A stretch of 64,000 bases of DNA from Pinus tabuliformis (taxonomy: Eukaryota; Streptophyta; Pinopsida; Pinales; Pinaceae), in assembly GCA_031772625.1 (NCBI GenBank), contig CM062813.1, positions 693,294,420-693,358,419 on the forward strand, read 5' to 3'. The notes under the pieces were generated by a model. That model was not told the DNA's origin. It saw nothing but the letters and a program-made list of their open reading frames with translations, and did not search any database. Below, piece after piece: positions 10,840 to 22,159 of the stretch; within the stretch, counting starts at the first letter, position 1, and each line of letters begins with the position of its first letter. A program made the position numbers and the translations under genes.

Positions 10840-11580
10840 GGTTTTGGAAAAATACGGCAAAAATACATTTTTAATAAGTTGAAAATTTCAATCAGTGATC
10901 ACTTTGTAAATTAGAATTTTTATAATTGCTATTTATATGTTATATATTTTAATGTAATAATTATATTATATTTTTTTTATAAAAATAAATTACAATATAA
11001 AAATATTAAATTAAAAAATGTTTACATCTAATATTTAATACTACACATTTCACTTATAGTGGGCTGTACATATATTTACAAGTTTTAGAGGTTTTTTCAG
11101 TTTATTTTAAAGATTAATTTGCTTAAAATCAAGTAGGGATTTGTTGGAATGGAAAGTTTTAAGTTGTAAACTTTCCACAATTTAATTGTAACTGGTTTAG
11201 ATAGGAACTTGTTAAATGATTTAGATAAAGATTTGTTGGAATGGAAAGTTTTAAGTTGTACATTTTCCACAACCCAAATGCTTTTGAAATTTTTGAAAGC
11301 ACCAAATCTAATGCCATAAAATTTAGAAATATTTCAAAATTTAAGCGTGACTTTCTTTTTTTCAAAAATATATTCATAATTTAAGTATTGAAGGTCTTTA
11401 GCAATGCATTATATTACGTATCATTTTTTGAGATTCAAATGCCTTAAGAAAATCATTCATCTATGACCATTTCCATGAAAAGTAGTAGTAACTCATTAAT
11501 TTCTCGTAATTTTCATGTAAAACTTATCCATACAAAATCTTGCAATGCTTTCTCTTTTTCTTTTTTTTAAACCACATGGT
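10840..11580. other. AT-rich spacer with one duplicated block
   Basis: A block starting GATTTGTTGGAATGGAAAG occurs at about 11137 and 11229, in direct orientation about 92 bp apart. Nothing coding is visible. Confidence 0.6.
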
Positions 11581-11599
11581 GAATCGGTCACTGCGAGTC

Positions 11600-11855
11600 C
11601 TAATCTATGGGAGCCCTGGGATCAATCCTCGTAGCTGCCTCTATAACACTAAGAGTACATCCAACCACCTTCAAGTCAGGGATATTAAGATCCTATAATT
11701 TTAGCAAGAGCAGACTCACATGTCAGTGCTAATCTATGGGAGACCCAGGATCAATCCTCGTAGCTACCTCTATAACACCAGTACATCCAACCACCTTCAA
11801 GTTGGGTATATTAAGATCCTATAATTTTAACAAGAGCAAACTCACGTACGGCCAA
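11600..11855. repeat. tandem duplication of about 125 bp
   Basis: Two adjacent units share GGATCAATCCTCGTAGCT, CCTCTATAACAC, CATCCAACCACCTTCAAGT and ATTAAGATCCTATAATTTTA in the same order, with about 10 percent divergence. Confidence 0.85.
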
Positions 11856-11950
11856 AACAAAATTGGGAAATCTGCCTCTTTAGCTTCCACCACAACCAGC
11901 AATGGGAAAATACGGTCTCGTGCATGATATCTCAACCCAACCTATCTGGC

Positions 11951-12076
11951 CATCCTATACAGTATTCCATATTAGACGCACAATTTGTGAAATCATGGGA
12001 TTGGAATACTATCCATCCTATACAGTATTCCATATTAGACGCACAATTTGTGAAATCATGGGATTGGAATACTATC
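11951..12076 (+). repeat. 63-bp tandem duplication, in-frame period
   Basis: Two virtually identical 63-bp units, each starting CATCCTATACAG, with a partial third. The period is a multiple of three, so in the open frame 11902-12414 it repeats 21 residues. That frame has no recognisable domain and may be chance; the duplication is recent. Confidence 0.9.
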
Positions 12077-12439
12077 CATCCATAGCGTTCACCCCATCAA
12101 AATTTCGAATTTCGGAGGGAGAGGAGCCGACCTACCTGTGTCTATGTTCACGGGCCAAAGCGTACTATCCCTTCCGTCACCTGCTTCCCGACGGCACCGT
12201 GTTCAGTCGTGTGCTTGACGTCAAGACGAATCGTGTTCGAACACAATGTTTCATTTTTTTCAATATTTGTTTGCCCGAAAGCAATGGTTTTTTTCAAATA
12301 TTTGTGTTGGGCAATGGCATCGTCATGGTTTTGTTTCGCATTTGCCATATTTGTGTAAGCTTCCATATCTGCCATATTTGTGTAATCTTCACAACAACAA
12401 GGTTCCAGGATTGAATTCAGAGGGACCAAAAAAAGGAGG

Positions 12440-13180
12440 AGGCTGATGTGAAATATGACCACTCCCATTTGACATGACCTCTTATCCGCTTGCGTCCATC
12501 GACATTTATTTGTTGATATTAGAGCTTGTGTACACTTGTCCACTGTTGGTACTGCATGGGTGCTCCACATGTTGTCGCCATTATGACTATAACTCTCCAC
12601 CATTGAGCCAAGCGTTCGGAATTGAGGTTTCTAAATAATTTTGAGATGGTGGGAGGAGTTAATCTCCTTAATTCATTTATGTAAAATAGTTGGTTGAAAA
12701 TAAGTAATTTGATAATAGGCGTTTAATGAGTTGTATATGTTTATTTTTGGATTATAGTAGGTCAATTATCCAATTTTGAGCATATACAACCCCATTCATT
12801 TAATGCCCATTGGCAAGCTACATATTTATTGCCAAACTAAATATTCTAATTTGGTCTTGATGATGAACCACACTTGTTGGTTCCTCATGTGAAAACTTTG
12901 TTTAATTTATTCTAATCTTGTCCATTGAACAAGTAGATTTTTTTTTTTTTTTTTGCATCTAATAGAGGTTCTTTTCCTTTTTATTAATAAAATTGGTATG
13001 TAGTATGTTAAGCCTACAATCTTTTCCATTATCCCTTATTGGCCAATGTATTCGCCTTTGTATTGAGGTTTCTATATACATGATAAAATTGAATTTCAAC
13101 AAATTGGTGAGTTTGCAGTGATTCTTTGAATGGTAAGGGGGAGAGAAGAAGAGGTGTTAATCCAAACCAGACATATAACA
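12440..13180. other. spacer, no gene seen
   Basis: AT-rich single-copy-looking sequence with a T-run at 12939-12953. No coding, RNA or repeat feature that I can support. Confidence 0.5.
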
Positions 13181-13351
13181 AATATTGAGTCTCACATTCC
13201 ACACTGAGGTTGGTTTGTGGCCAGGGGTTTCATGTGAGATCATGAAGGGAAAATACAGGTACCTATTTGAAGGCATGCAAATTCAATCGTCAACAAGGGA
13301 AGAAGCAGGAAGAGAGCAGCAGAGGATGACTTGGAGCCTATGTTTACTTAA

Positions 13352-14041
13352 ATGGAGCAACGGATGTCTTCCCTCAAACAAACAATTGCAAGTTTCACAA
13401 AACCCTCAAGTAAGATAATGCAATCCATATCTTTTCAAGGATCTACATTGTTTAATCCAATCATCACCACACCTTTATCTGTAGCAATTCCTCATGTTGG
13501 CCCTCATGCACAACCAAAGACAACAATTCCTAAGCCGAAATAGAAAAGAGGAACTAAAAATCCAGCCACTAAGAAACCCAAGACAACCCCTATAGTTCAT
13601 ATTGTCGACCTCACTGGAGTGGTTGGCAAATGAGTATCCGTGTTACACATTGTCGAAGAGAATCCTCCATCCACATCCACAGTCTCACTAGGGTTGCAGG
13701 ATCCATCACTGCATACAACCTCCACCTCCATAACCTAGTCTGAATCTATTCCCCCTCGTACACGTGTGGAAACATAAGAGATAGAAGTAGAATCCATGTA
13801 GTAATACAACGAGTCCCTCCAAAGCAATGGCACTCACACATCGTCACTAATATCCCTACTTCTAGGGTCAGGCCTATTAGCACTTCTTAGGGTCCCAAAG
13901 CTAAGAAAGGAGACTGATAGAGGTAACCTCAAACCAACTTTGGATTTAGTATCCAGCCCTACCAAATCAGAGAGGGATCTATCTGCAATCTCACAACCAA
14001 TAAAATGACTAGGAGGGAAAATAGATCTTAGGCTAGATATT
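13352..14041 (+). pseudogene. coding-like relic of unknown family, cut by the copia insertion
   Basis: One frame can be followed from 13352 to the copia LTR with only isolated stops. It has biased composition (Pro, Thr, Ser, Lys) and blocks such as PKTTPIVHIVDLTG. The length of near-open frame and the position of stops suggest old coding sequence rather than chance. I do not recognise the family; a retroelement gag tail or a host gene are both possible. The copia LTR at 14042 ends the readable part. Confidence 0.25.
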
Positions 14042-14639
14042 TGTTGGGTGTGGAGCTTGATTATCTTCTTTATTTGGAGGTATTGCCACATTGGACCCCA
14101 GTTCGTAAAGTGGCAACAACGCCACCCGTAAAATGTACGTTGCAAGGGGGGTCCAGGGGCGGCTGCGATCTCTAGGAGCCCCCCCAACGGGGGATCGGGG
14201 GTAGTGCCCCCGAAACTAAAAATAGATGTAAATTTGCCTTGTAAAATGTTGTAATTTCATAGTCAATATGGGTCATTCATTAGGCGGAGATCTAATGGTA
14301 GAAGTTATTTTTAATTAAGGGTTTTTTGCCCTAGAAGGAAACCCCTCACTATATATGAGGGAATTGTATTGGGTCTATGTAGATCTATATTCTGAGTGAT
14401 AAAGAGAGAGGAGATTGTGTGAGAGTGAAGAGGGAACTACAACGGATCTGTTGTAGGTTGTATCTCTTCAGTTTGTTGGATAATATAAAAGGAAGGACTG
14501 GCTATTTCTCCATGGACATAGCCCAAATTGGGTGAACCACGTATATCTGTGTCTCTCTTGTTTTATGTGTTTTCTATGTTTATGTTTCTAAAATATTTTT
14601 TATGTGTTCCATTACTTTGTAATATATAATTTTCTAACA
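14042..14639 (+). repeat. 5' LTR of the copia element
   Basis: 598 bp, begins TGTTGGGTGTGG, ends TCTAACA. TATATAT at 14350-14356 is a likely TATA box. A GC-rich patch at 14130-14215 contains several C and G runs. Confidence 0.88.
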
Positions 14640-14641
14640 AC

Positions 14642-14654
14642 TGGTATCAGTGCC
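14642..14654 (+). other. primer binding site
   Basis: TGGTATCAGTGCC, one mismatch from the initiator-Met primer site, two bases after the LTR end. Confidence 0.8.
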
Positions 14655-14705
14655 AAAGGTCTATTTCGCTAATAAATTCACAGGAGAGAAGGGTTCCTAG
14701 TTCGA

Positions 14706-15503
14706 GTGGGAGCAATGACGGAAGATGGTAGGTTTAGGGTTGAAAAATTTAGCAGCCAACACTACCAATTGTGGAAGATGCAGATGGAATATTATTTGTA
14801 TCAGAAATATCTGTACCTACCATTGAGCAGAAAGACAAAGAAGCCGACGAGTATGACAAACACAGAATGGGATATTCTCGACAGAAAGGCACTTGGAACA
14901 ATACAGTTGTGCATAGCAACGTCAGTAGCATTTAATATTTCAAAGGAAATGACAACAGAGGGTTTAATGTCGACATTGGCCAAAGTATATGAAAATCCCT
15001 CGGCCTCAAATAAGGTATTTCTTATGAAGTGTTTATTTAATATGAATATGTTAGAAGGTGGATCTGTTGCTGATCCTTTAAATGAATTTAATACAGTTAC
15101 CAGTCAATTAAGCTATGTAGGAGTTACTTTTGATGATGAAGTTAGGGCTCTGTTATTTCTATCCTCATTGCTAGAAAGTTGGAATGGTTTAGTTATGGCC
15201 ATTAGTAACTCTGTCTCTGGATCTAGTACTTTAAAGTTTGATGATGTTGTCAGTGCAATCCTTAGCGAGGAAATGTGACGGAAAAGCTCCGGTGAGACAT
15301 CAGGTAATGCTTTGACTGCAAAGACTAGGGGAAGAAAAAAGGAAAGAGGAAAGAGCCCAAGATATCGCAGTAAGTCAAGGAAAGGCAGATCCAAGTCGAC
15401 ATCAGGGATAGTGTGCTGGAAATGCGGGAAGAAAGGACACCTGAAGAAATACTACAAGTCTCAGAAGGGAAAAGAAGGAGATGTGCAACAAGAAAAAAAA
15501 TCA
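14706..15503 (+). pseudogene. copia Gag
   Basis: Starts at the ATG 14706 or the next at 14715. It contains the UBN2-type capsid: FSSQHYQLWKMQMEYYLYQK, then WDILDRKALGTIQLCIA, then a Leu-rich helix region with LLSSLLESWNGLVMAI. A TGA at 15276 (probably from CGA) interrupts it, but the same frame continues through a basic region to the zinc knuckle CWKCGKKGHLKKYYK. There the last Cys of the CCHC set is Tyr. An A-run near 15492-15500 is the likely site of the frameshift into protease. Confidence 0.85.
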
Positions 15504-15504
15504 T

Positions 15505-15966
15505 GAAGCGAATATGACAAGTGATTTGTTGCAAGATGATTTGATTCTTTCATTTGAAAATATTATTGATCTGTAGGTGGTAGATTCAGGGGCCTCATTC
15601 CATGCCACACTTGATAAGAAACATTTTTATAATTATGTTCAAGGATATTTTGGACAGGTTCGATTGGGTGATGATAAACCCTATAAAATCATTGGAATGG
15701 GTACAATTTTCATAAAACAATATAATGGAAATAAATGTCTATTGAAGGAGGTAAGGAATGTTCGAGATCTGAAGAAAGATCTGATTTCAACGGGACAGTT
15801 GGGAGATGAAGGCTGTGTAACTACTTTTACAAATAAAACTTGGAAGGTCACTAAAGGAGCCCTGGTAATAAAAAAAGGAGAAACGGTTGGTACATTGTAT
15901 TTATGCAATGGTATTTCTAATTATGTTAATGCTTTAAACTCTATAGGAGAAGATACAACATTATAG
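15505..15966 (+). pseudogene. copia protease
   Basis: VVDSGASFHATLDKKHF is the copia aspartic protease catalytic block (D-S-G). It is followed by RLGDDKPYKIIGMGT and the hydrophobic core to NVRDLKKDLISTGQL. A TAG at 15574 stands where Trp is usual just before the catalytic motif, and another at 15964 replaces Trp before the HHRLGHMS block. Confidence 0.85.
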
Positions 15967-16794
15967 CATCATAGGCTTGGGCACATGAGTGAGAAGGGGA
16001 TGCAGATTATTCACTCAAGAAATTTTTTGCCAAGTTTGAAGCATGTTGATTTAAAATTCTGTTTGAATTGTGTTTATGGAAAATAGAAGAGAGTCAGATT
16101 CCTTAGAGTTGGGAAAGAAAAGAAGAGTGAAAAATTAGAGCTTGTGCATACAGATGTATGGGGACCTGCTCAGGTATCATCTCTCATTGGCTCTCGTTAT
16201 TATGTTACTTTTATTGATGATGCAACTAGAAAAACCTGGATTTATTGTATTCGAAATAAATCTGATGTATTTGATACTTTCAAGAAATGGAAATCTTTGG
16301 TTGAAAATGAGACGAGAAAAAGGTTGAAGTGTCTCAGATCAGATAATGTAGGTGAATATTGCAATAAAGAGTTTGATAGGTACTATTCAAAGAATGGAAT
16401 TCGAAGAGAGAAGACAGTTCCAGGAACACCACAAGAAAATGGTGTGTCAGAAAGGATGAACAAGACAATCATGGAGCATGCAAGGTGCATGATATTGCAT
16501 GCAGGATTACCTTTACAATTTTGGGCAGATGTTGTGGATACTGTTGTTTATCTAATAAATAGAGGGCCTTCGAATTCCTTGGATGGTGGTATTCCAAAGG
16601 AGGCATGGACAGGTAAAAATATAAACTACTCACTTTTAAAGACTTTTGGTTGTGAAGCCTTTGTCCATATTAACAAAGAAAATAGAACAAAGCTTGAGGC
16701 AAAATCAAATAAATGTACTTTATTGGATATGGTGTTAATGATTTTGGTTATCGCTTTTATGATTATGGAAAACACAAAATCATTAGAAGCATAG
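15967..16794 (+). pseudogene. copia GAG-pre-integrase and integrase
   Basis: HHRLGHMS and C-x2-C (FCLNCVYGK) form the zinc-binding pre-integrase region, with a TAG at 16084 inside it. The catalytic core follows: HTDVWGP (D), RSDNVGEY (D), PQENGVSER (E), so the DDE triad is intact. FWADVVDTVVYLINRGPS and the FGCEAFVHI block close the core. A one-base deletion near 16716 shifts the frame in the carboxyl region. Confidence 0.88.
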
Positions 16795-17867
16795 ATGTTA
16801 TATTCAATGAATAGGTTTTGTATAAGGATCAGATGCAGGAAAAGAAATAGGGATAAGAAAACAGAGAATACATAGTGCTTGATGAGATCACTAAAAAAGT
16901 GAAGGTGCCTAAAAATCATAATGATCAACAACCAGAACAACAACAACAACCACAACAACAACAAGCACCTCAAACACCTGAAAGTGGTGCTGGAAGATCT
17001 ACCAGGATAAGTAGACTCCTTGAACGGTACTCTCCTTCATTATATTATGTATTTTTGACTGATTCTGGTGAACCAGAATGTTATGAAGAAGCAGTGTAGG
17101 TAGAAACCAGGAAGAAGTGGGTGCAAGCCATGAAAGAAGAGATGGACTCTTTAGCACATAACCAGACTTGGGACTTGGTCAGGTTGCCTGCAGGCAAAAC
17201 AACATTGCAGAATAAATGGGTTTATAGGTTGAAGGAAGAAGATGGAGGTAGAAAAAGGTATAAAGGTAGACTTGTGGTGAAGGAGTTTGCACAAAAAAAG
17301 GGTATAGACTTTGATGAGACATTTTCTCCTGTTGTTAAAATGACTTCAATCAGAACTATTTTAATTCTAGTAGGAACATAATATTTTCATCTTGAGCAGT
17401 TAGATGTAAAAACAACATTTCTCCATGGGGATTTGGAGGAAGAGATATATATGCAGTAGCCACAAGGATATGAGGTAAAAGGGAAGGAGAAACTAGTGTG
17501 CAGGTTGAAGAAGAGCTTGTATGGCTTAAACCAGGCTCCAAGGCAGTGGTATCTAAAATTTGATAGGTTTATGTCTAAACAAGGTTATACTAGATGTCAC
17601 TCTGATCATTGTGTTTATCTCAAAAGGAAAAATGATGGCAGCTATATTATATTGTTATTGTATGTAGATGACATGCTTGTTGCAGGTTCTAACATGTAGG
17701 AAATAAATATGCTCAAGAGAAAATTGGCAAACTCATTTGCAATGAAGGATTTGGGTGCTGCAAAACAAATCCTTGGTATGAGAATAACTAGAGATAAGAA
17801 GAATCGAAAATTAGCACTGTCTCAGAGTGAGTACATACAAAAGTTGTTGAAAAGGTTTAACATGTAG
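16795..17867 (+). pseudogene. copia reverse transcriptase
   Basis: A Gln-rich linker (16930-16975) precedes the polymerase. Motifs are MKEEMDSLAHNQTWDLV, NKWVYRLKEE, KGRLVVKEFAQKKGIDF, then LEQLDVKTTFLHG (first Asp), SLYGLNQAPRQWY and LLLYVDDMLVAGS, the intact catalytic YVDD. In-frame stops occur at 16812, 16848, 16854, 17097, 17379, 17457, 17697 and 17865; most are TAG at expected Gln positions. Confidence 0.9.
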
Positions 17868-18600
17868 AATGCATTAGTAGACCTTTGGCTAGCCATTTCA
17901 AACTAAGTAAGGAAATGTGTCCCAAGACTCAAGAAGAAATAGATTATATGTCTAAAGTTCCATATGCATTAGCAGTTGGAAGCATAATGTATGCAATGGT
18001 CTGCACAAGGCCTGATATTGCACATGTAGTGGGAGTTGTAAGCAGGTACATGAACAATCCAGGAAAAGAACATTGGATGGGAGTGAAGTGGATTCTTAGG
18101 TATTTAAGAGGTACAAAAAATCAAACATTATACTTTGGTGGTTCAAACATTGCTCTATAGGGATATGTTGATGCAGATATGGCGGGTGGTAGAGATAACA
18201 TGAGGAGCACCACAGGGTATGTGTTTATTGTAGGTGGAACAACTGTCAGTTGGGTCTCAAAACTCCAAAGTGTTGTTGTACTCTCAACAATAGAAGCAGA
18301 GTATGTTGTTGCTATAGAGGCTAGTAAAGAAATGATTTGGTTACAAAGGTTTCTGGATGAATTGGGTAAGAAGCAGGAGTTGGGTAGGTTATATAGTGAC
18401 GTGTAGAGTTCCATATATATAGTAAAGAACTTTACATTTCATTCCAAGACTAAACATATACAGCTCAAGTACCATTTCATACAGTCAGCATTGGAAGATG
18501 GATAGTTGAAGCTGGAAAAGATACACACTAGTCAAAATCCTGTAGATATGTTAGCAAAAGTTGTAACCAAGGAGAAATTGAGATTCTGCTTAGTTTCAAT
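17868..18600 (+). pseudogene. copia RNase H
   Basis: After a frameshift near 17875 the frame includes YALAVGSIMYAMVCTRPDIA and HWMGVKWILRYLRGT, the connection region. The RNase H core follows: GYVDADMAG (first Asp), [10 protein letters not shown] (Glu), and the later DMLAK block (final Asp). Stops at 18158, 18404 and 18503 are TAG at Gln positions. It ends in the normal place shortly before the polypurine tract. Confidence 0.88.
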
Positions 18601-18701
18601 TGGTCTTCAAGTATGATGAAGAAGATGAGAAACAACTAGGTCCAAAGTGGAGTCATTGTCCATCAAATGAAGCAGTGGTGGAGTTGCTATAATCAATCTC
18701 C

Positions 18702-18712
18702 AAGTGGGAGAT
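18702..18712 (+). other. polypurine tract of the copia element
   Basis: AAGTGGGAGAT immediately precedes the 3' LTR at 18713; this is the usual copia polypurine form. Confidence 0.75.
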
Positions 18713-18950
18713 TGTTGGGTGTGGAGCTTGATTATCTTCTTTATTTAGATGTATCGCCACATTGGACCCGAGTTCATAATGTGGCGGCAATGCAACCTGT
18801 AAAATGTACGCTACAAGGGGGGTCTTGGGGGGGCGATTGTGATCTTTGGGATCCCCCCTGGCGGGTGATCAAGGGTAGCGCCCCCGAAGTTAAAAATAGA
18901 TGTAAAATTGCCTTGTAAAATTTTGTAATTTCATAGTCAATCTGGGCCGT
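18713..18950 (+). repeat. truncated 3' LTR of the copia element
   Basis: About 238 bp aligned with the first part of the 5' LTR (TGTTGGGTGTGGAGCTTG through CATAGTCAAT-TGGG). Homology then stops and no TATA region or 3' end follows. Confidence 0.85.
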
Positions 18951-18954
18951 TAAC

Positions 18955-20702
18955 TAAAGACTTAGTGGTGTATACCAAGGCAAGCATAGAGGAAGACTTG
19001 AAGATTGCCAAATATCAAGGAGCTTTGGAAATTACATCTGAAGGGAGCCAGAACAAAAGTGATGAATCAAACAAAGGATATGGAGAAGGATAGGAAGATT
19101 ACTTTTCCAGAAAGCATCCTCAGGGCATTGATGAAAATGATTATTTGACAGGTAACAGAGGACTAGAGAAGTCCAAACCTAGCCAAGAAGATTATGGTGA
19201 CACTAGTCATTCTATAAATAATGCTGGTGGAAGTATCAATAAGAATTATTCTACCACTATCAAGGAACAACAAGCTAAGTTGTCCATCAAATGACTTGGA
19301 GTCTTGTTAGAACACATTGGACACTACAACCTTCAACCCTGAGTTAAATGGTCATTTATTTGTTGGAGACTTGCTAAATGAGAGCACAAAGGTAGCTGCA
19401 AGATCTGGAATATTGTGGTCAACACTAGTATTCGAACTAAAGAGCAGCAAAGTCAGGGCAATGTTGTTGGACCTTTGGAAACAAAATTTATGAATATTAC
19501 ACTTTTGGATACAGATAAAAAGAAAAGTTCAAGTGGATTGCTATCCTTTGTTTTTTGTGGGAACAACAAATTGGTGTTGGCATCTCCGAGCTTGCTGGTT
19601 GTCCAATTACAGAGTGAAGAGTTGGATAATTCATTGTTGGATGTACTGGGTATTCTTCCTCAAAGAGTGCAACATAAGAACTCACAAGGTGACCCTAGTA
19701 AGGAACTAGGATCTAGCGAGAGCATGCCAATGTGCCAGATTCTTGATACACTGATAAGTCTTCTCTGCTGGAGACCTTTGTGTACATAAAAAACATATCA
19801 TGTAGCCTTGTCTTTTCAAAAACTACATCCATAAAACGAAACAAAATTTAATGTTCATAATTTAATGTTTCTTTTGAGAATGCTCGTGATAATATTATGA
19901 AAGAAGTCAATGATTCATGTTGTGATACTATTCCAAATGTTATTTTATAGGAATAGAAAGATTGCAAGAAAGCCTTAGAGATACCCACACTTCAGGAATC
20001 TTTCAAGTTCATTATTCTACTGATTCTTGGCCACATATTCCATATGGTGACGATTCTTCTTACTTTATCGAAGGAAGGAAGCTAATAGCAGAAATAAAAC
20101 ATATGGAAGGTAAAAAATTAATTGGTGAAGGAAAGCATGTTGATTTACGGCCTATTCCATGGAATATGGTTGTGTTAGTTTGGATGGCATTTAAGACTCT
20201 ATCCAGAACTACAATGTTAAAATCTGCAATTCATTATTGATGGACACACATTGCTCTACCTTAATGGGCATTCACTTTAAGTTTGCAACTATACATGGAA
20301 TATTTGTTGCATACCTACTAGAGGAAACTTGTGAATCCTTGAATAGAGATGCCATGCTAGGGGATTCTAGGCCTAATGGTGCTAATGCAGTAGCTACTTC
20401 TAAATCCTTGGTGAAATGGCTTTGTGCTTGTTGGGATCTGGAAAGCCATTCTACTACGGACTCCATGGTACTAGAACAATATAAAGTTGCAAGTTCAAAA
20501 CAGATGGGAAACTTTACAATTATATGCAAGATTATCAAAATACCTTTTGGTCTCAACAACAGTGCATGCCACAAACATCATTAGTTTTAATAGTCATGGG
20601 GATGAAAGAATTATGGCTCTTGTATCTAGGTTTTTTATAAAAGTATGGGACCCAGACATACAGGTGGATTGCTTGGGACAAGAAATATTAGGCAGGGAAG
20701 AT
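18955..20702 (+). pseudogene. decayed host coding sequence, possibly REV3-like
   Basis: Coding-like stretches run in plus frames: 18957-19293 (acidic, Ser/Asn-rich, a few stops), 19415-19789, 19962-20240 (WPHIPYGDDSSYFIEGRKL) and 20200-20702. The last contains WDPDIQVD preceded by GDERIMALVSRF. That resembles the exonuclease-region signature of family B DNA polymerases (WDPDI followed by a GWxIQG-like block), as in the DNA polymerase zeta catalytic subunit. The expected continuation is lost because homology stops at 20703. Frame breaks and stops exclude function. The REV3 identity rests on one motif and is tentative; the relic status is firmer. Confidence 0.3.
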
Positions 20703-22150
20703 TGTAATGTCCCTATCATTTGAACAACAAGCATATTTTGTACTTTTTTGGCATTTTTGGTTATTTTCGCAAAGGGGTAAATATTGTTTTTTTGGAGATT
20801 GGCAGAAAATGACTATTTTATTGGAGAATGGTAGAAAATGAATATTTTATTAAAAAGGTGGCAAAAAACTATTTAGTGGAAAGTGGCCCTCACTAATAAA
20901 ATAATATTTAAAAGAAATTCTAGAGGTTGCTCAAAGAGAAATTATAAAGAGGGGAAGGAGCTCATTTGGGGATCATTCTAACTTACCATTCTACTTTCAG
21001 CTAAAGGTGAGATCAAGAGAGTTCAACCAGAGTGTCTCAAGGGAGATCCTTAACCCAACTTCGGTAGATTTAATTGCTACCCTAGCTAGTTTTCCCTTCT
21101 TCGGTGAACATTCTTGCCATCCTAGTGGGATTTTATTTTTTTGCTTATTTCTGAAGATATGATGAGAATTTTGGCACAAAGATTATTGGCATCATAATCT
21201 GATTTTGTAGGTCTGATATTCCTTCCTCAAAGAAGCATGAGTTTCACTGTTTCCCAAGCCAGAAATCAGTCAAATTTGTGGGTTGACTTCCTTGAGTTCT
21301 ATAGAGGCAGAGATTAGGAATGAAGGGGGTTACATTCCTTGCTTTGATACAGGTCATGGGTTATTATTACTTGTTGGAGGATTCCTAAGGGTGATCGAGC
21401 TGAATCCCTTGCCAATACCAAGGTTGTGGTAATTTTCTCTTGAAAATGGACACATTTTGGGCATAAAGCCAACATCCCTCTCTATTGTAACTAAGTTTAG
21501 GGAGACCCACAATGTTGAGTATTATATAGACACCAGTGCCACAAATTTATTAATTTTGGGCCATTTGGAGCTGGAGAGAGAGTACTGAAGCAATGTTAAG
21601 AATTCTAGGCACAGTTGGATAGTTTGTGGGGGACATTTATATGTCATATCAGCCTCAAAGGAAGGGCCACGAGCTTCCCATCTACTGGATTACAAATCTA
21701 TTAACTGTGGACCACTGAAATCATAGTACCTCGAGGGAAGAACATAAAATATTTCCTTGCTGAAGTTTATGATGTATTGTTGGTCACATTCCTTCTTCAA
21801 CTACCACTCTAGAAGCACACTGTGAGACAAAGGTCACAGGTTCCTTGATTTTCTTGTTTGTGTATTTAGTTGGTTAATGTGAAAGAATCTCCTCTATTTA
21901 TTTATCTGTGATGTGCCATCTATATACATATGTAAATTTCTGAACTTTCATAAATCTATTTGAGCGCTTGGAGTACTTTATTTTGGTATGCATGTTAGTT
22001 TTTTATGCACATTTAATTGGGTGAAATTTTTAAAGGCGAACCTACAGCTACGTGTGGTTAAATTATTGCTAGAACACATCACTAAACGTCACACACACTC
22101 AGAAACCTATTGAAAATTTAAATCTTTTCCGGAAAGGAACAATACACTTT
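20703..22150. other. unassigned region, possible LTR start at 20703
   Basis: Coding similarity ends exactly at TGTAATGTCCC, a start often seen in LTRs, and an ATTATAAAGAG box lies near 20940. I found no matching second LTR, primer site or 3' end, so this stays a suggestion. The remainder is unremarkable with no open coding region. Confidence 0.25.
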
Positions 22151-22159
22151 TCAATGCTC

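Larger units (their letters stand above)
14042..18950 (+). mobile_element. Ty1/copia retrotransposon, full coding order, 3' LTR truncated
   Basis: LTR, primer site, then gag, protease, integrase, reverse transcriptase and RNase H in the copia order (integrase before polymerase), then the first 240 bp of a second LTR. The 3' LTR breaks off near 18950, where the sequence becomes an unrelated coding relic, so the right end and target duplication are lost. At least three frameshifts (about 15500, 16716, 17875) and more than a dozen stops kill the polyprotein. Most stops are TAG where Gln is expected. Confidence 0.92.

Noticed and set aside
11902..12414. 170-codon plus frame with 21-residue repeats as a gene
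   Set aside because: The repeat comes from a recent 63-bp DNA duplication. No domain, and an opposite frame of similar length exists at 12148-12603.
14706..18600. TAG read as Gln by a reassigned or suppressed code, given its frequency at Gln sites
   Set aside because: True ends of frames also use TAG, frameshifts and other stops accompany them, and a TAG/CAG pair differs between the two Tat copies. Mutation explains this better.
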